A stretch of 64,000 nt of DNA, from positions 1 to 64,000 of IMG/VR virus record IMGVR_UViG_3300031673_000012; one strand, given 5' to 3'. The notes under the pieces are model-generated. The model made no database searches. It saw nothing but the letters and a program-made list of their open reading frames with translations, and was not told the origin of the DNA. The position numbers and the translations under genes were made by a program. The DNA comes from a virus. Shown piece after piece: positions 6,563-14,026 of this stretch. Each line of letters starts with the position of its first letter. Positions within the stretch are counted from its first letter, which is position 1.

Positions 6563-6940
6563 TTATTGTTTATTATATAATTCATTTGAAAAATCCCAGA
6601 TATATAATTTGTTCCATAAATTATAATAAGCTTTAGGATATCTATCCTGCCACTTATGAGCAAAATTGAAAAGAATGTATCTAAAGATTATCATATCTAA
6701 TTCATCAAAAGTAAAAAGTCTTTCTGGTTCTTTTTCTATTTCTCTGAACTTTTTAATAGTTTTTATTAATTCGATATCAAAATCCTTTCTGTCCAATCCC
6801 AATTCCATAAGTATATCTTCATATCTGTCTCCATCCACATCACTTCCCAAATCTACTTGGATTAAAATATCTTCCAAAGATTTAAATTGGATAGAACAAA
6901 TTTCCCTTATGATAATTTTCTGAGCATCAGTTAATAACAT
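6563..6940 (-). CDS. Hypothetical protein
   Basis: 125 aa, mostly helical, acidic in the middle (LGSDVDGDRYEDILMELGL) and aromatic at the end (RYPKAYYNLWNKLYIWDF). No family recognised. It is followed closely by the KTSC gene. The first codons MLLTDAQKIIIREI look like a regular soluble N-terminus. The AT-rich gap upstream (6941-6980) is partly occupied by the terminator of the preceding gene. Confidence 0.55.
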   Translation of the reverse strand: MLLTDAQKIIIREICSIQFKSLEDILIQVDLGSDVDGDRYEDILMELGLDRKDFDIELIKTIKKFREIEKEPERLFTFDELDMIIFRYILFNFAHKWQDRYPKAYYNLWNKLYIWDFSNELYNKQ

Positions 6941-6977
6941 ATTTTTAAATTATAATACATTTTCCAAATTAAAAATT

Positions 6978-7013
6978 AAAATATCCCCCTATATTAACAT
7001 AGAGGGATATTTT
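6978..7013 (-). terminator. Rho-independent terminator candidate
   Basis: Minus strand AATATCCCTCTAT (7011-6999) pairs with ATAGGGGGATATT (6992-6980) with one mismatch and a 6-nt loop, followed by TTAATTTTTAATTTGG. It lies 15 nt after the stop of the 140-aa gene (7028-7450). Confidence 0.7.
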
Positions 7014-7027
7014 ATCAACCAGGATCG

Positions 7028-7450
7028 TTAGTCCTCTTCTTCCTCCTCGGATGCAGTTTTCTTTACTACTTTCTTTTTAGTAGATTTCTCAGCTTTCGGA
7101 TTTTTTTCCTCGGTCCCTTTCTTTGCCTCCCGACGCATTTTGGCACGATACTTTTTCTTGTCTTTGTCGGTTATGCAATCTGCAGGATACACATACTTGG
7201 TAGTACGTTCCTTATGAGGCTTGAGTTCCTTAGCATTTTCTTTTGCTGTTTCAAAAGCTTCACGGGCTTTTTCAATAGCAACTTCTTTCTTTTCCAAAGA
7301 TGCCTGAAGTTTTGGATCTTCAATCGGTTTGTTTCTTTTTACCTTGTTTTCCCTTTTAAATTCTCTGAGATCTTCTTTCAGAGCGGCAAGGTTTTCTTTA
7401 GCAGCATCTAACTGCAGAAGAGCTTCTTCGTAACTTTTTGGTTTTGACAT
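7028..7450 (-). CDS. Lys/Glu-rich coiled-coil protein with YxYP module
   Basis: 140 aa. Residues 8-80 form a long charged coiled coil (LDAAKENLAALKEDLREFKR, ASLEKKEVAIEKAREAFETA). Residues 86-105 carry the module YVYPADCITDKDKKKYRAKM also seen at 3895-4191 and 9767-10642. The C-terminus is a Lys/Glu tail ending in a run of glutamates. It is terminated by the hairpin at 6978-7013. It is probably an abundant nucleic-acid-associated protein; the exact role is unknown. Confidence 0.6.
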   Translation of the reverse strand: MSKPKSYEEALLQLDAAKENLAALKEDLREFKRENKVKRNKPIEDPKLQASLEKKEVAIEKAREAFETAKENAKELKPHKERTTKYVYPADCITDKDKKKYRAKMRREAKKGTEEKNPKAEKSTKKKVVKKTASEEEEED

Positions 7451-7523
7451 AGCATTAAAATTTAATTAAATTAAAGAACTGAATTTATATGGAATAGTAG
7501 ATTTCTCTACTAATCATTTCAAT

Positions 7524-7895
7524 TTAACTAGTTGTTATAATTATACCCGGTCTGATAAAAGTAATAGAATAATGTATAACATTTTTTACATGTAATTTTA
7601 CTAATGCAGATGCTTCTGTTTCTGTTATATTAATAAAATACAAATTAAATCTCTCTTGAACCAAGATTCTGGGATTCCTTATATGTGGTCTGGATCTTTT
7701 TCCTTGTACATGACAAATGTTCCCAAGCGTCCCGATTTCCTTAGCTTTTCTTTTAAGACCATCAAGTTTATTTATCAATTGTAATTTCCTTTTTTGATAA
7801 ATTTCCCCTTTAATCTGTTCAACATATTCCGAGTCCAAAGTTATTAATTCTTGTTGAACTATTTCATACTGTTGTACAATTTCAAAATACTTCAT
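7524..7895 (-). CDS. Hypothetical protein
   Basis: 123 aa. An N-terminal helical half (IVQQYEIVQQELITLDSEYV) is followed by a strand-rich half (RILVQERFNLYFINITETEA, then IRPGIIITTS). No family recognised. It overlaps the upstream gene by 4 nt (start 7895, upstream stop 7892), indicating a two-gene unit with 7892-8557. Confidence 0.55.
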   Translation of the reverse strand: MKYFEIVQQYEIVQQELITLDSEYVEQIKGEIYQKRKLQLINKLDGLKRKAKEIGTLGNICHVQGKRSRPHIRNPRILVQERFNLYFINITETEASALVKLHVKNVIHYSITFIRPGIIITTS

Positions 7896-8557
7896 AATAG
7901 CATTCTTTTATGGCAAAATTTAGTACTAATAGCATGGTAATATTCATGAACATCAGTATTATAGTTCTTATAATCTAATTTAAATTGTTCTTTAATTACA
8001 TTCTCTAACCAAAGAGTATATCCTAAATCAGGTACTAGTATTTTCTTTATAAAACTATATATTGTATCTCTTTGAATTTCAAGTAATTGACTAGCATAAG
8101 CTTTAACTTCTATATAATTTTGCCCTTTCGGCAACTTCTCTAAATCTATTTCATAAGAACATGAATTATTCCATTTATTTTTGATATGGGTTTCGTATGT
8201 AAAATGTCCCTTGAAAAAATAATTAGCAATATACATCCATAATTCCATATTTTCCTGTACCCCTATTACCCATAATCCCTTATAAATATCAAAAGGATCC
8301 TGAGTTATGAGATTTCTCCACATAAGTTTAACTTTACAAAGTTTTGCAAATATAAATAATATATTATAATAATCCTCTCTTAAAGGCCTATCATAAGGCA
8401 ATATCCATAGAGAATATTTGATTTCTGTTTTTGATGATAATTTCTTATAACTATTCTTATAAAATATCTTTACTGACTGGATAAATTTATGAGTAAATTT
8501 ATCGTCATAACATTCAGTGGGTTGAAAAAATTTAGTATATTTATTTAAATTTTTCAT
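7892..8557 (-). CDS. Hypothetical protein, weak DUF2786-linked domain resemblance
   Basis: 221 aa from the ATG at 8557 (MKNLNKYTKFFQP); an in-frame TTG at 8566 overlaps the promoter-like sequence and is unlikely to be the start. The middle (YYNILFIFAKLCKVKLMW, then GLWVIGVQENMELWMYIANY) loosely parallels the second domain of the DUF2786 protein at 4287-5042. This is weak visual similarity only. No catalytic motif seen. Confidence 0.5.
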   Translation of the reverse strand: MKNLNKYTKFFQPTECYDDKFTHKFIQSVKIFYKNSYKKLSSKTEIKYSLWILPYDRPLREDYYNILFIFAKLCKVKLMWRNLITQDPFDIYKGLWVIGVQENMELWMYIANYFFKGHFTYETHIKNKWNNSCSYEIDLEKLPKGQNYIEVKAYASQLLEIQRDTIYSFIKKILVPDLGYTLWLENVIKEQFKLDYKNYNTDVHEYYHAISTKFCHKRMLL

Positions 8558-8563
8558 ATAATG

Positions 8564-8571
8564 CAAATATA
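8564..8571 (-). promoter_or_regulatory. Bacteroidota-type -7 element candidate
   Basis: The minus strand reads TATATTTG, an exact fit to the Bacteroidota -7 consensus TAnnTTTG, within GGTTACTATTTATATTATATTTGC. The same GGTTACTAT start is seen before the 2319-2340 repeat, and GGTTACTAG occurs upstream of the helicase gene. It is only 7 nt from the ATG at 8557, so a transcript from it would be nearly leaderless. Confidence 0.35.
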
Positions 8572-8610
8572 ATATAAATAGTAACCCGATAAAGGGAATC
8601 CAGAAAATAT

Positions 8611-8787
8611 TTATATCTGTATTGTCTCCAGATTATCCTGATTATCCTCTTTTCGTTTAGATTGCTCTTCCCTGATTTTATCAATTAGGATACTTAATTC
8701 ACTGTTGTTTAAATCAGTAACCAGAGCAAGAATCTGATTTATCTTGCCCTGGTCAAACTTAAAACCAGAATCTGCTTTTATTGACAT
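8611..8787 (-). CDS. 58-aa hypothetical protein
   Basis: A complete 58-codon frame (MSIKADSGFKFDQGKINQI and onward), helical with heptad-spaced leucines (ILALVTDLNNSELSILIDKI), ending in a polar acidic tail. The ATG lies 4 nt before the stop of the 209-aa acidic gene upstream, typical spacing for this genome. No family recognised. It could dimerise through the helix. Confidence 0.5.
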   Translation of the reverse strand: MSIKADSGFKFDQGKINQILALVTDLNNSELSILIDKIREEQSKRKEDNQDNLETIQI

Positions 8788-8791
8788 GAGA

Positions 8792-9421
8792 TTACTTTTT
8801 AATCACTTTCGGAGCTGTTATATCAATTTCTTTAGCGACAGCTCGACGGAATTTTTCTTCCTCATCTTCATCATAATCATTTGGATCCGTATCCAAATCA
8901 TTTTCGTCACAAAGATCAGATAATTCCTCAAAATCCATTTCAAGAAGATCCTCCCAGGTATACTTATCATCTTTCTCTTCTCCCGATTCTTTTTTCTCAG
9001 ACTCCTTCTCTTCTTTAGGAATTTCTACTTCAATTTCTTCAGCAACATCCTTTCTGAATTCCATTACCTCATCCTTATCCTCTTTATCATAATCCTTTGG
9101 ATCAGTATCCAAATCATTATCATCACAGAGTACCTTTAAATCCTTATACTCCATTTCAAGAAGATCTTTCCAAGTATAATTCTCTTCACTTGAATCCAAA
9201 GGCAATTCTGATTGAGAAGCTTCCTTTTCAGATTTAGGATTCTTTGCCTTGGATTTAATTTTTGATTCTGCAAGTTCATCCAATTTCATGAACTCCTTTA
9301 AATCTTCATCAAGCCCATCAGGAGTAATAATCTTCATAAAGGCCATATCACCATCATCGAATTTGGCAAGAATATAATTCTCCCCTAATTCAAGCGTTCT
9401 AACAATTGTTTTTCCTTCCAT
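8792..9421 (-). CDS. Acidic protein with two SAP-like repeats
   Basis: 209 aa, extremely acidic. The N-terminus (about residues 1-45) is a small beta unit (GKTIVRTLELGENYILAKFD). Two copies of a roughly 48-residue repeat follow: YTWKDLLEMEYKDLKVLCDD with NDLDTDPKDY, and YTWEDLLEMDFEELSDLCDE with NDLDTDPNDY, each ending in a helix with VA(E/K)EI. The DLL...L..LC..N.LDTDP pattern resembles SAP/HeH-type two-helix motifs. They are separated by a Glu/Lys linker. An adaptor or DNA-mimic role is possible. Confidence 0.6.
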   Translation of the reverse strand: MEGKTIVRTLELGENYILAKFDDGDMAFMKIITPDGLDEDLKEFMKLDELAESKIKSKAKNPKSEKEASQSELPLDSSEENYTWKDLLEMEYKDLKVLCDDNDLDTDPKDYDKEDKDEVMEFRKDVAEEIEVEIPKEEKESEKKESGEEKDDKYTWEDLLEMDFEELSDLCDENDLDTDPNDYDEDEEEKFRRAVAKEIDITAPKVIKK

Positions 9422-9433
9422 TTGTCTTTAATT

Positions 9434-9697
9434 TTATAGTTCAAAATCGATTTTAAAATCTTTGTTTTGAGGTAATGCTGCTATAACTTTAGATTTAAAA
9501 TGTTGATAACCATCAGGTTTACCAGTTAATTTTAACATAATAGCCAAAGCTAATTGTGCAGGACCCGATCCTCCATATCCCCAATTAAACCCATCTGGAG
9601 AATGATTATGATATTTCTGACTTGGTTTTGGGTCGAGAATTAAACCATCAAGTGAAACACTTCTTGTTTCTGCATCCCCAGCTAATGTATGTTTCAT
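9434..9697 (-). CDS. DUF6166-like protein
   Basis: 87 aa. The run SPDGFNWGYGGSGPAQLALA (residues 33-52), preceded by SLDGLILDPKPSQ, matches the DUF6166 pattern of small proteins found in prokaryotes and phages. No enzymatic function is known. It stands between the acidic SAP-like gene and a 70-nt AT-rich gap. Confidence 0.7.
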   Translation of the reverse strand: MKHTLAGDAETRSVSLDGLILDPKPSQKYHNHSPDGFNWGYGGSGPAQLALAIMLKLTGKPDGYQHFKSKVIAALPQNKDFKIDFEL

Positions 9698-9766
9698 AAT
9701 TCATGTAATATATTATATAATAGTACCTATGTAGTAAGGCTATTTTTCTCTTTTCTAGTCCATTTA

Positions 9767-10642
9767 TTAAGTAACCCTATGGGCCTTTGTAAAACCCGGT
9801 ATACCCATTCCAGTCTGAAAATCAAATACATTATGATCATATAATTTACTATCTCTTCCAGCAAACCAGCATACTTCTGGATGGGCTAAAGTTGGTTTTA
9901 TACGTATAGATTCAATATAATTATCACCCTCATTAAACCCTATTTCAGATTTTTCCAAAAATCCTCTTGCTTTAAACTCTTTTATAACCTTATCTTCATC
10001 TATTGGGTTAGCTCGAAGGACATCACAATGCTTTTTAATCCTATGTTTCCATTTTTCATAAATAAACATAGCTACCTGAGCAGTATCATATAATCCCAGA
10101 TCATAATATTCTTTTAAAACCCTAACTATATTACAGATATGTCGGATATCTCTAGGCCAATCATAATGCTTTTCAAATTCATGTAACCCTTCTACAGGTT
10201 CTGAAAAAGCCCAGTGATTATCTCTATAATATTTTAACCTTGTAATAAATAATACTGGTTGATCATTCAATATCTCCCAAACAGCAGTTTCAGTAACTTT
10301 CGGTAATCTTTTTAATTGTTTCATTTTTTTTCGTTCTGTATTTCTATAAATCTGTCTTTGATGTTGGGTCTTATATTTAGATGGATAATTATATTTAGCT
10401 GTATGATGTTTATGCCTTTTCTTTTTATTTATAAAATCCCTAAGACCATATTTCATAGCCTCCTTCCAATTAATTACATCATAATATTTATTATAATATC
10501 TCTCCTTAAATTCTTCAGCCTGTTGTTTATTATCAAGATGTTTACGAACAAGAACTGGCTTATGAAAATTTCGTAAATCTACTAAATACCATTTCCATTT
10601 TTTAACCTTAAACCATTCGCCAAATAATTTATCCCGTGGCAT
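9767..10642 (-). CDS. Hypothetical protein with internal YxYP module
   Basis: 291 aa, basic. The N-terminus looks like a small mixed domain (WFKVKKWKWYLVDLRNFHKP). Residues 70-115 are Lys/Arg/His-rich and contain the module YNYPSKYKTQHQRQIYRNTE shared with 3895-4191 and 7028-7450. The rest is helical with conserved-looking Trp, Tyr and His (HYDWPRDIRHICNIVRVLKE). No family recognised. It is 1 nt from the 61-aa gene upstream. Nucleic-acid binding is inferred from charge. Confidence 0.55.
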   Translation of the reverse strand: MPRDKLFGEWFKVKKWKWYLVDLRNFHKPVLVRKHLDNKQQAEEFKERYYNKYYDVINWKEAMKYGLRDFINKKKRHKHHTAKYNYPSKYKTQHQRQIYRNTERKKMKQLKRLPKVTETAVWEILNDQPVLFITRLKYYRDNHWAFSEPVEGLHEFEKHYDWPRDIRHICNIVRVLKEYYDLGLYDTAQVAMFIYEKWKHRIKKHCDVLRANPIDEDKVIKEFKARGFLEKSEIGFNEGDNYIESIRIKPTLAHPEVCWFAGRDSKLYDHNVFDFQTGMGIPGFTKAHRVT

Positions 10643-10643
10643 A

Positions 10644-10829
10644 TCATTCTACTACTTCTCCCAATCCTTGGGATACTATATAATCAGCAGCCATATCAGC
10701 AGCCATTCTCATAGAATAGCAACTAGTAATAAAACTAATAATCTCTGAATCAGTCAATACCAATTCTATGTAACCATAGTCCTTATTCCATAATTCCTTA
10801 AATTCTTTTAATTTCTCTTCCATCCTCAT
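10644..10829 (-). CDS. Small acidic hypothetical protein
   Basis: 61 aa (MRMEEKLKEFKELWNKDYG and onward), acidic and helical, with a Met/Ala-rich helix (SMRMAADMAADYIVSQGLG). No family recognised. It overlaps the upstream gene by 4 nt (ATGA). The start could be either Met 1 or Met 3. Confidence 0.5.
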   Translation of the reverse strand: MRMEEKLKEFKELWNKDYGYIELVLTDSEIISFITSCYSMRMAADMAADYIVSQGLGEVVE

Positions 10830-11392
10830 TCTATTTTTATTTTATGTAACTTACGAGATTTATTATACCATATCCCAATTGATTTCTCAGAAGCATCAGG
10901 GAATTGAGTCATTACCTTCTTTATTACTTCTTCTTTTGATAAACCTTTTTGTTGTGATTCAAAAGTAAAAGCTTTCTTAGTCCCTTTAAATATCCCATCA
11001 TTAGTTCTTTCCCTTTTCTTTTTCTTCCTTTTCACAATAGTACGAACCCTTTTTCTCTTGATAATATTTCCTTCTGCATCATTTTCAGCTATATACCCCA
11101 ATCTTAATGTAGGATGTAATAATACAGTAAAATCCTCACCTCTAGATTCCATAACTTGTCTTATCAACTCTTCTTGATAAGTATCAAACGCATCCAATAG
11201 CTCGAAATGAATAGTATCAGGAAAATGATTTCTTAACCAATTAACCAACTTAGGAATAGTCCCTTCTATAACCTTATCAAATTCCATCCCCCTAATCACA
11301 CATTCCCGTTTTATATCCTTATATTTTAAATTCCCTATAAATTTATCAGCATCAGGAATATTCATTTCATATTTTCTCTTTTTCCTACTCAT
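10826..11392 (-). CDS. Putative DNA-binding hypothetical protein (HTH-like C-terminus)
   Basis: 188 aa. The N-terminal part (LKYKDIKRECVIRGMEFDKV, then TIPKLVNWLRNHF) looks like a compact helical domain. The centre is a highly basic stretch (KRKRVRTIVKRKKKKRERT). The C-terminal 45 residues (GLSKEEVIKKVMTQFPDASE, KSIGIWYNKSRKL) look like a winged or helix-turn-helix domain. Similar hypothetical proteins recur in Bacteroidota phages as far as I recall. A transcription or DNA-metabolism role is inferred. Confidence 0.55.
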   Translation of the reverse strand: MSRKKRKYEMNIPDADKFIGNLKYKDIKRECVIRGMEFDKVIEGTIPKLVNWLRNHFPDTIHFELLDAFDTYQEELIRQVMESRGEDFTVLLHPTLRLGYIAENDAEGNIIKRKRVRTIVKRKKKKRERTNDGIFKGTKKAFTFESQQKGLSKEEVIKKVMTQFPDASEKSIGIWYNKSRKLHKIKIE

Positions 11393-11600
11393 CTTTATTA
11401 AGTATTATACAATATTCAAGAAGAGTTTCTACTAAATGATCATAATTACCACTCATACACTCTTTTAAAACTGCAGCTATTTCATCTTGATCCCAACCTT
11501 CTTTTCTAGCTTGTTTCTGAAAATGTCCCATTAAACTATAGGCATTACTATCTATAGAAGTAAGATCAAGGTTTACTGTTTTTTCTGTAATTTTACCCAT
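11385..11600 (-). CDS. Small conserved-type phage hypothetical
   Basis: 71 aa. The segment NAYSLMGHFQKQARKEGWDQ, then DEIAAVLKECMSGNYDHLV, then a short helix, is a familiar pattern of small phage proteins of unknown function (usually 70-80 aa). It is the first gene of its leftward run, with the AT-rich promoter-like element at 11637-11655 upstream, and it overlaps the next gene by 8 nt. Confidence 0.65.
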   Translation of the reverse strand: MGKITEKTVNLDLTSIDSNAYSLMGHFQKQARKEGWDQDEIAAVLKECMSGNYDHLVETLLEYCIILNKDE

Positions 11601-11636
11601 AACTAGTTTGTTAAGTAATACTTATAATAAATAAAT

Positions 11637-11655
11637 AAATATAAATATAATAAAA
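11637..11655 (-). promoter_or_regulatory. AT-rich early promoter-like element (variant)
   Basis: The coding strand reads TTTTATTATATTTATATTT, sharing the TTATTATATTTATAT core of the 22-nt repeat at 2319-2340. It lies 37 nt upstream of the 71-aa gene. Confidence 0.4.
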
Positions 11656-11674
11656 AAGAAACTACTAGCAAAAT

Positions 11675-11691
11675 AAAAAAGGCTCTTTTTT
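11675..11691 (-). terminator. Weak terminator-like hairpin overlapping a stop codon
   Basis: Minus strand AAAAAAG-AGC-CTTTTTT followed by ATTTTGC. It overlaps the stop of the 329-aa gene and precedes the next promoter-like repeat. The stem is mostly A-T, so it would be weak. Confidence 0.35.
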
Positions 11692-12679
11692 ACTTCTCGG
11701 GATAAAAAAATTCATAGTCTTCAGCACGTTTCTCTCCAGGTTGGGGTTTTTCTTTTCGATTTTTTACAATCTGTTTATCCCTATCAAATAATGCGTTATC
11801 TAAATATGTCCTAGATTTATGAATATTTTCAAGTTCCTTATAATTTAATGACTTAGTAATCAAAACTCTAAATTCTGGCCAAAATCTTTGCCCAGTTTTA
11901 CAATTCTTAACAGAATTTAAAAAATATCCAGCAATTAATCTTGCAAAATTTTCAGCGTTAGCTCGATCAGTAAAAATAAATAATCCTATTTCTGTTATCT
12001 CATTAATTATACTAGTTTTTTTTCTAACCTTAATAATTTTATAATCATTCTCTAAATGTTCAGAAATTAATGGTAAATAAATCCTACGATATTTACCCGA
12101 ATAGGAATATTTTTCCACTACTTTCAATACAGAAAATTGAGGTAATGTTGTTATATTTCTTAAGTGTTTTACATTTCTAACTTTATTCCTTCTTTTAAAA
12201 GCCGAAGGTTCTTGGATTTCCAAAGGTAAAATCCTAAAATTATTCCATCGATCAAAATCCATTATTAAATTATAGAAATCTCTGGTAGATTCATTATCTA
12301 TCTCTCTTAATTTTTCTATTTGATTAATGATAAATTTATTCCTTCTACTAGCAATCCCATAAGAAGGATCCTCCATTTGTTTAACAGATTGAGATATATT
12401 TTTTCTTTCTAAAATTGTTAAAGTCAAATATTCCTTAAAAGCAAAAGAAATATATAAATCTTCTGGAAAAAATATACCATATTTCTCAAAATGATTTGTA
12501 AATATTTCTAAAAATTTCCTAGCCCTTTTCTGAATCTCTAAATATTTAAAATGAGCTTTACTCATTATCTCCCCTGCCTCCCAAGTCGATTTACTATGGC
12601 CAAGAGATAAAGATATTGCTGTTTTTTCATCATCATTCAATATGTTCCATGCTTCCTGATTTATTCTATCTTTCGCCAT
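11690..12679 (-). CDS. Hypothetical protein next to the NusG-like gene
   Basis: 329 aa from the ATG at 12679 (MAKDRINQEAWNILNDDEK); ATGs at 12685 and 12700 are also possible but deepen the overlap with the upstream NusG-like gene. The protein is helical in the first half (LEIFTNHFEKYGIFFPEDLY) and mixed in the second (KYRRIYLPLISEHLENDYKI, then a FTDRANAENFARLIAGYFL helix). No family recognised. Its overlap with the NusG-like gene suggests a linked role in transcription, but only by position. Confidence 0.6.
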   Translation of the reverse strand: MAKDRINQEAWNILNDDEKTAISLSLGHSKSTWEAGEIMSKAHFKYLEIQKRARKFLEIFTNHFEKYGIFFPEDLYISFAFKEYLTLTILERKNISQSVKQMEDPSYGIASRRNKFIINQIEKLREIDNESTRDFYNLIMDFDRWNNFRILPLEIQEPSAFKRRNKVRNVKHLRNITTLPQFSVLKVVEKYSYSGKYRRIYLPLISEHLENDYKIIKVRKKTSIINEITEIGLFIFTDRANAENFARLIAGYFLNSVKNCKTGQRFWPEFRVLITKSLNYKELENIHKSRTYLDNALFDRDKQIVKNRKEKPQPGEKRAEDYEFFYPEK

Positions 12680-13442
12680 CTCCATATGAAATTTTAGCAT
12701 AAATCCTATCTAAACTTCTCTTACCTTGTTCATTTATTTCATCCAAACTTTTTTCTTTACAAGATTTATCAAAATCAGCATAAACAGTATAAAATATATT
12801 TTCAAAACTCACTATCGCTGTAGTTATCATTGTTTCAAGTAATAATCTAACTTTTACCTGTTTTTTCTGTTTATTAACATTAACTACTTCAGCTGTCATT
12901 CCATCATAAGGATATCCCTGAAGAGTTAAAAAATCCCCTAACTGTAATTTTTCTATTAACTCATCTGAAAATACAGACATATTTTCTGCAGTTTTTAATA
13001 ATTCAACAATCTCTTCTTCAGTGGCTGTAGCAATTCTTACTTTTTTCCTTGATTTCTTTAAAATCTTAATCCCATTTTTATTAGTTTCTTCTTTAATTTT
13101 TGTATCCTTATTATCCATTCTAAGATTTGGTTTTCTAGAAAGAGTCTTAGCTGGATCAAGTACCCAACCATAAATTGCTGGAATCTCTTCTCTTAATTTT
13201 TTAAGAAATTCTATATCACAAGCTTTATTATAAGGAATCTGAAAAAACCCATAGTTAAATAATAATGGAACATATTCATATATATTTCTATTCTTAAATT
13301 GTTTCTTTAATATCCTTATAGTAGGAATATAAACTCTAATAGAACCAAATCCTTTTAATAACAAATCACTTTCTACCCTATGAATATGGTCTCTACTTAT
13401 ATAAGCCACTACCCAAATATAATCATACTTCTGTGGGGACAT
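12666..13442 (-). CDS. NusG-like transcription elongation/antitermination factor
   Basis: 258 aa, longer than typical NusG (about 180). Residues 8-75 form an NGN-type domain: YIWVVAYISRDHIHRVESDL, then a VYIPTIRILKKQ segment, then YVPLLFNYGFFQIP, parallel to NusG WYVVH...VFVP...LFPGYVLV. A charged insert (about 95-140) follows. Then ATEEEIVELL and a KOW-type segment LQLGDFLTLQGYPYDGMTAE, then VVNVNKQKKQVKVRLLLE (about 165-205), as in NusG FKVGDxVRVxxGPFxGxxG. By family it would bind RNA polymerase and RNA to modify elongation. Phage-encoded NusG homologues are uncommon. It overlaps the upstream nuclease gene by 20 nt. Confidence 0.75.
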   Translation of the reverse strand: MSPQKYDYIWVVAYISRDHIHRVESDLLLKGFGSIRVYIPTIRILKKQFKNRNIYEYVPLLFNYGFFQIPYNKACDIEFLKKLREEIPAIYGWVLDPAKTLSRKPNLRMDNKDTKIKEETNKNGIKILKKSRKKVRIATATEEEIVELLKTAENMSVFSDELIEKLQLGDFLTLQGYPYDGMTAEVVNVNKQKKQVKVRLLLETMITTAIVSFENIFYTVYADFDKSCKEKSLDEINEQGKRSLDRIYAKISYGDGER

Positions 13443-13980
13443 TTTTTCTTACTTTCCTTCCTAACCTATAAATTATTTGGTAATCACTATTAAACAAATC
13501 CATTGAATTTATAATAGTAAAATTATGATCATTACTTGAATAATGAAGGATTCCATATTTACAATCCCATGGCTCTATCTGAGATAACCATAATAAAAAA
13601 AAATTCGTAGGCATAACTACGAAGTGCATTCCAGCTTTCATTCCGTTCCTACGCATAAATAAAATTGGGATCTTATTATATTGTTTAGCATCCCTTTCAC
13701 ATTGCTCCCAAAATAAGATTACTTTATTTGATTTTTTACCTATAGTATCATCTATTAGATGTAAAAGATCTAATTCTAAATGAAATTTAGCCTCTAATGA
13801 AAAGGGGAATCTTAATCCATGTTTATCATCTATACAAACTACATCTCCACATGTATGTTGTTTTTTCCAATGAAGTCCACCAGATTGGGGTGTTCTAGCA
13901 AATTCATAACCAGTCCATTTAAACATTAATCTAGCTACATCTCTTTCATTTTTAGAACCTTTTCTTCTTGAATTAACCAT
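13423..13980 (-). CDS. Holliday-junction-resolvase-like / restriction-fold nuclease
   Basis: 185 aa. The N-terminus SRRKGSKNERDVARLMFKWT supplies the basic patch and the early Glu of Hjc-like nucleases. It is followed by TPQSGGLHWKK, then GDVVCIDDKHG with the metal-binding Asp, then PFSLEAKFH with the E-x-K motif. That order (E, D, ExK) fits the PD-(D/E)xK fold used by phage Holliday junction resolvases. In this genome it would resolve recombination and packaging intermediates. It overlaps the NusG-like gene downstream by 20 nt. A restriction-like endonuclease of other specificity is the alternative. Confidence 0.65.
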   Translation of the reverse strand: MVNSRRKGSKNERDVARLMFKWTGYEFARTPQSGGLHWKKQHTCGDVVCIDDKHGLRFPFSLEAKFHLELDLLHLIDDTIGKKSNKVILFWEQCERDAKQYNKIPILFMRRNGMKAGMHFVVMPTNFFLLWLSQIEPWDCKYGILHYSSNDHNFTIINSMDLFNSDYQIIYRLGRKVRKNVPTEV

Positions 13981-14026
13981 GGCTCTAAGGTATTTTTATA
14001 TAATAGTAGTTTTTACAATACTGGTA

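Noticed and set aside
6331-6923. Plus-strand open frames opposite the KTSC gene and its upstream neighbour
   Set aside because: They are antisense to well-supported genes, have low-complexity Ile/Ser/Phe-rich sequences and no start context, so they are shadows of AT-rich coding sequence.
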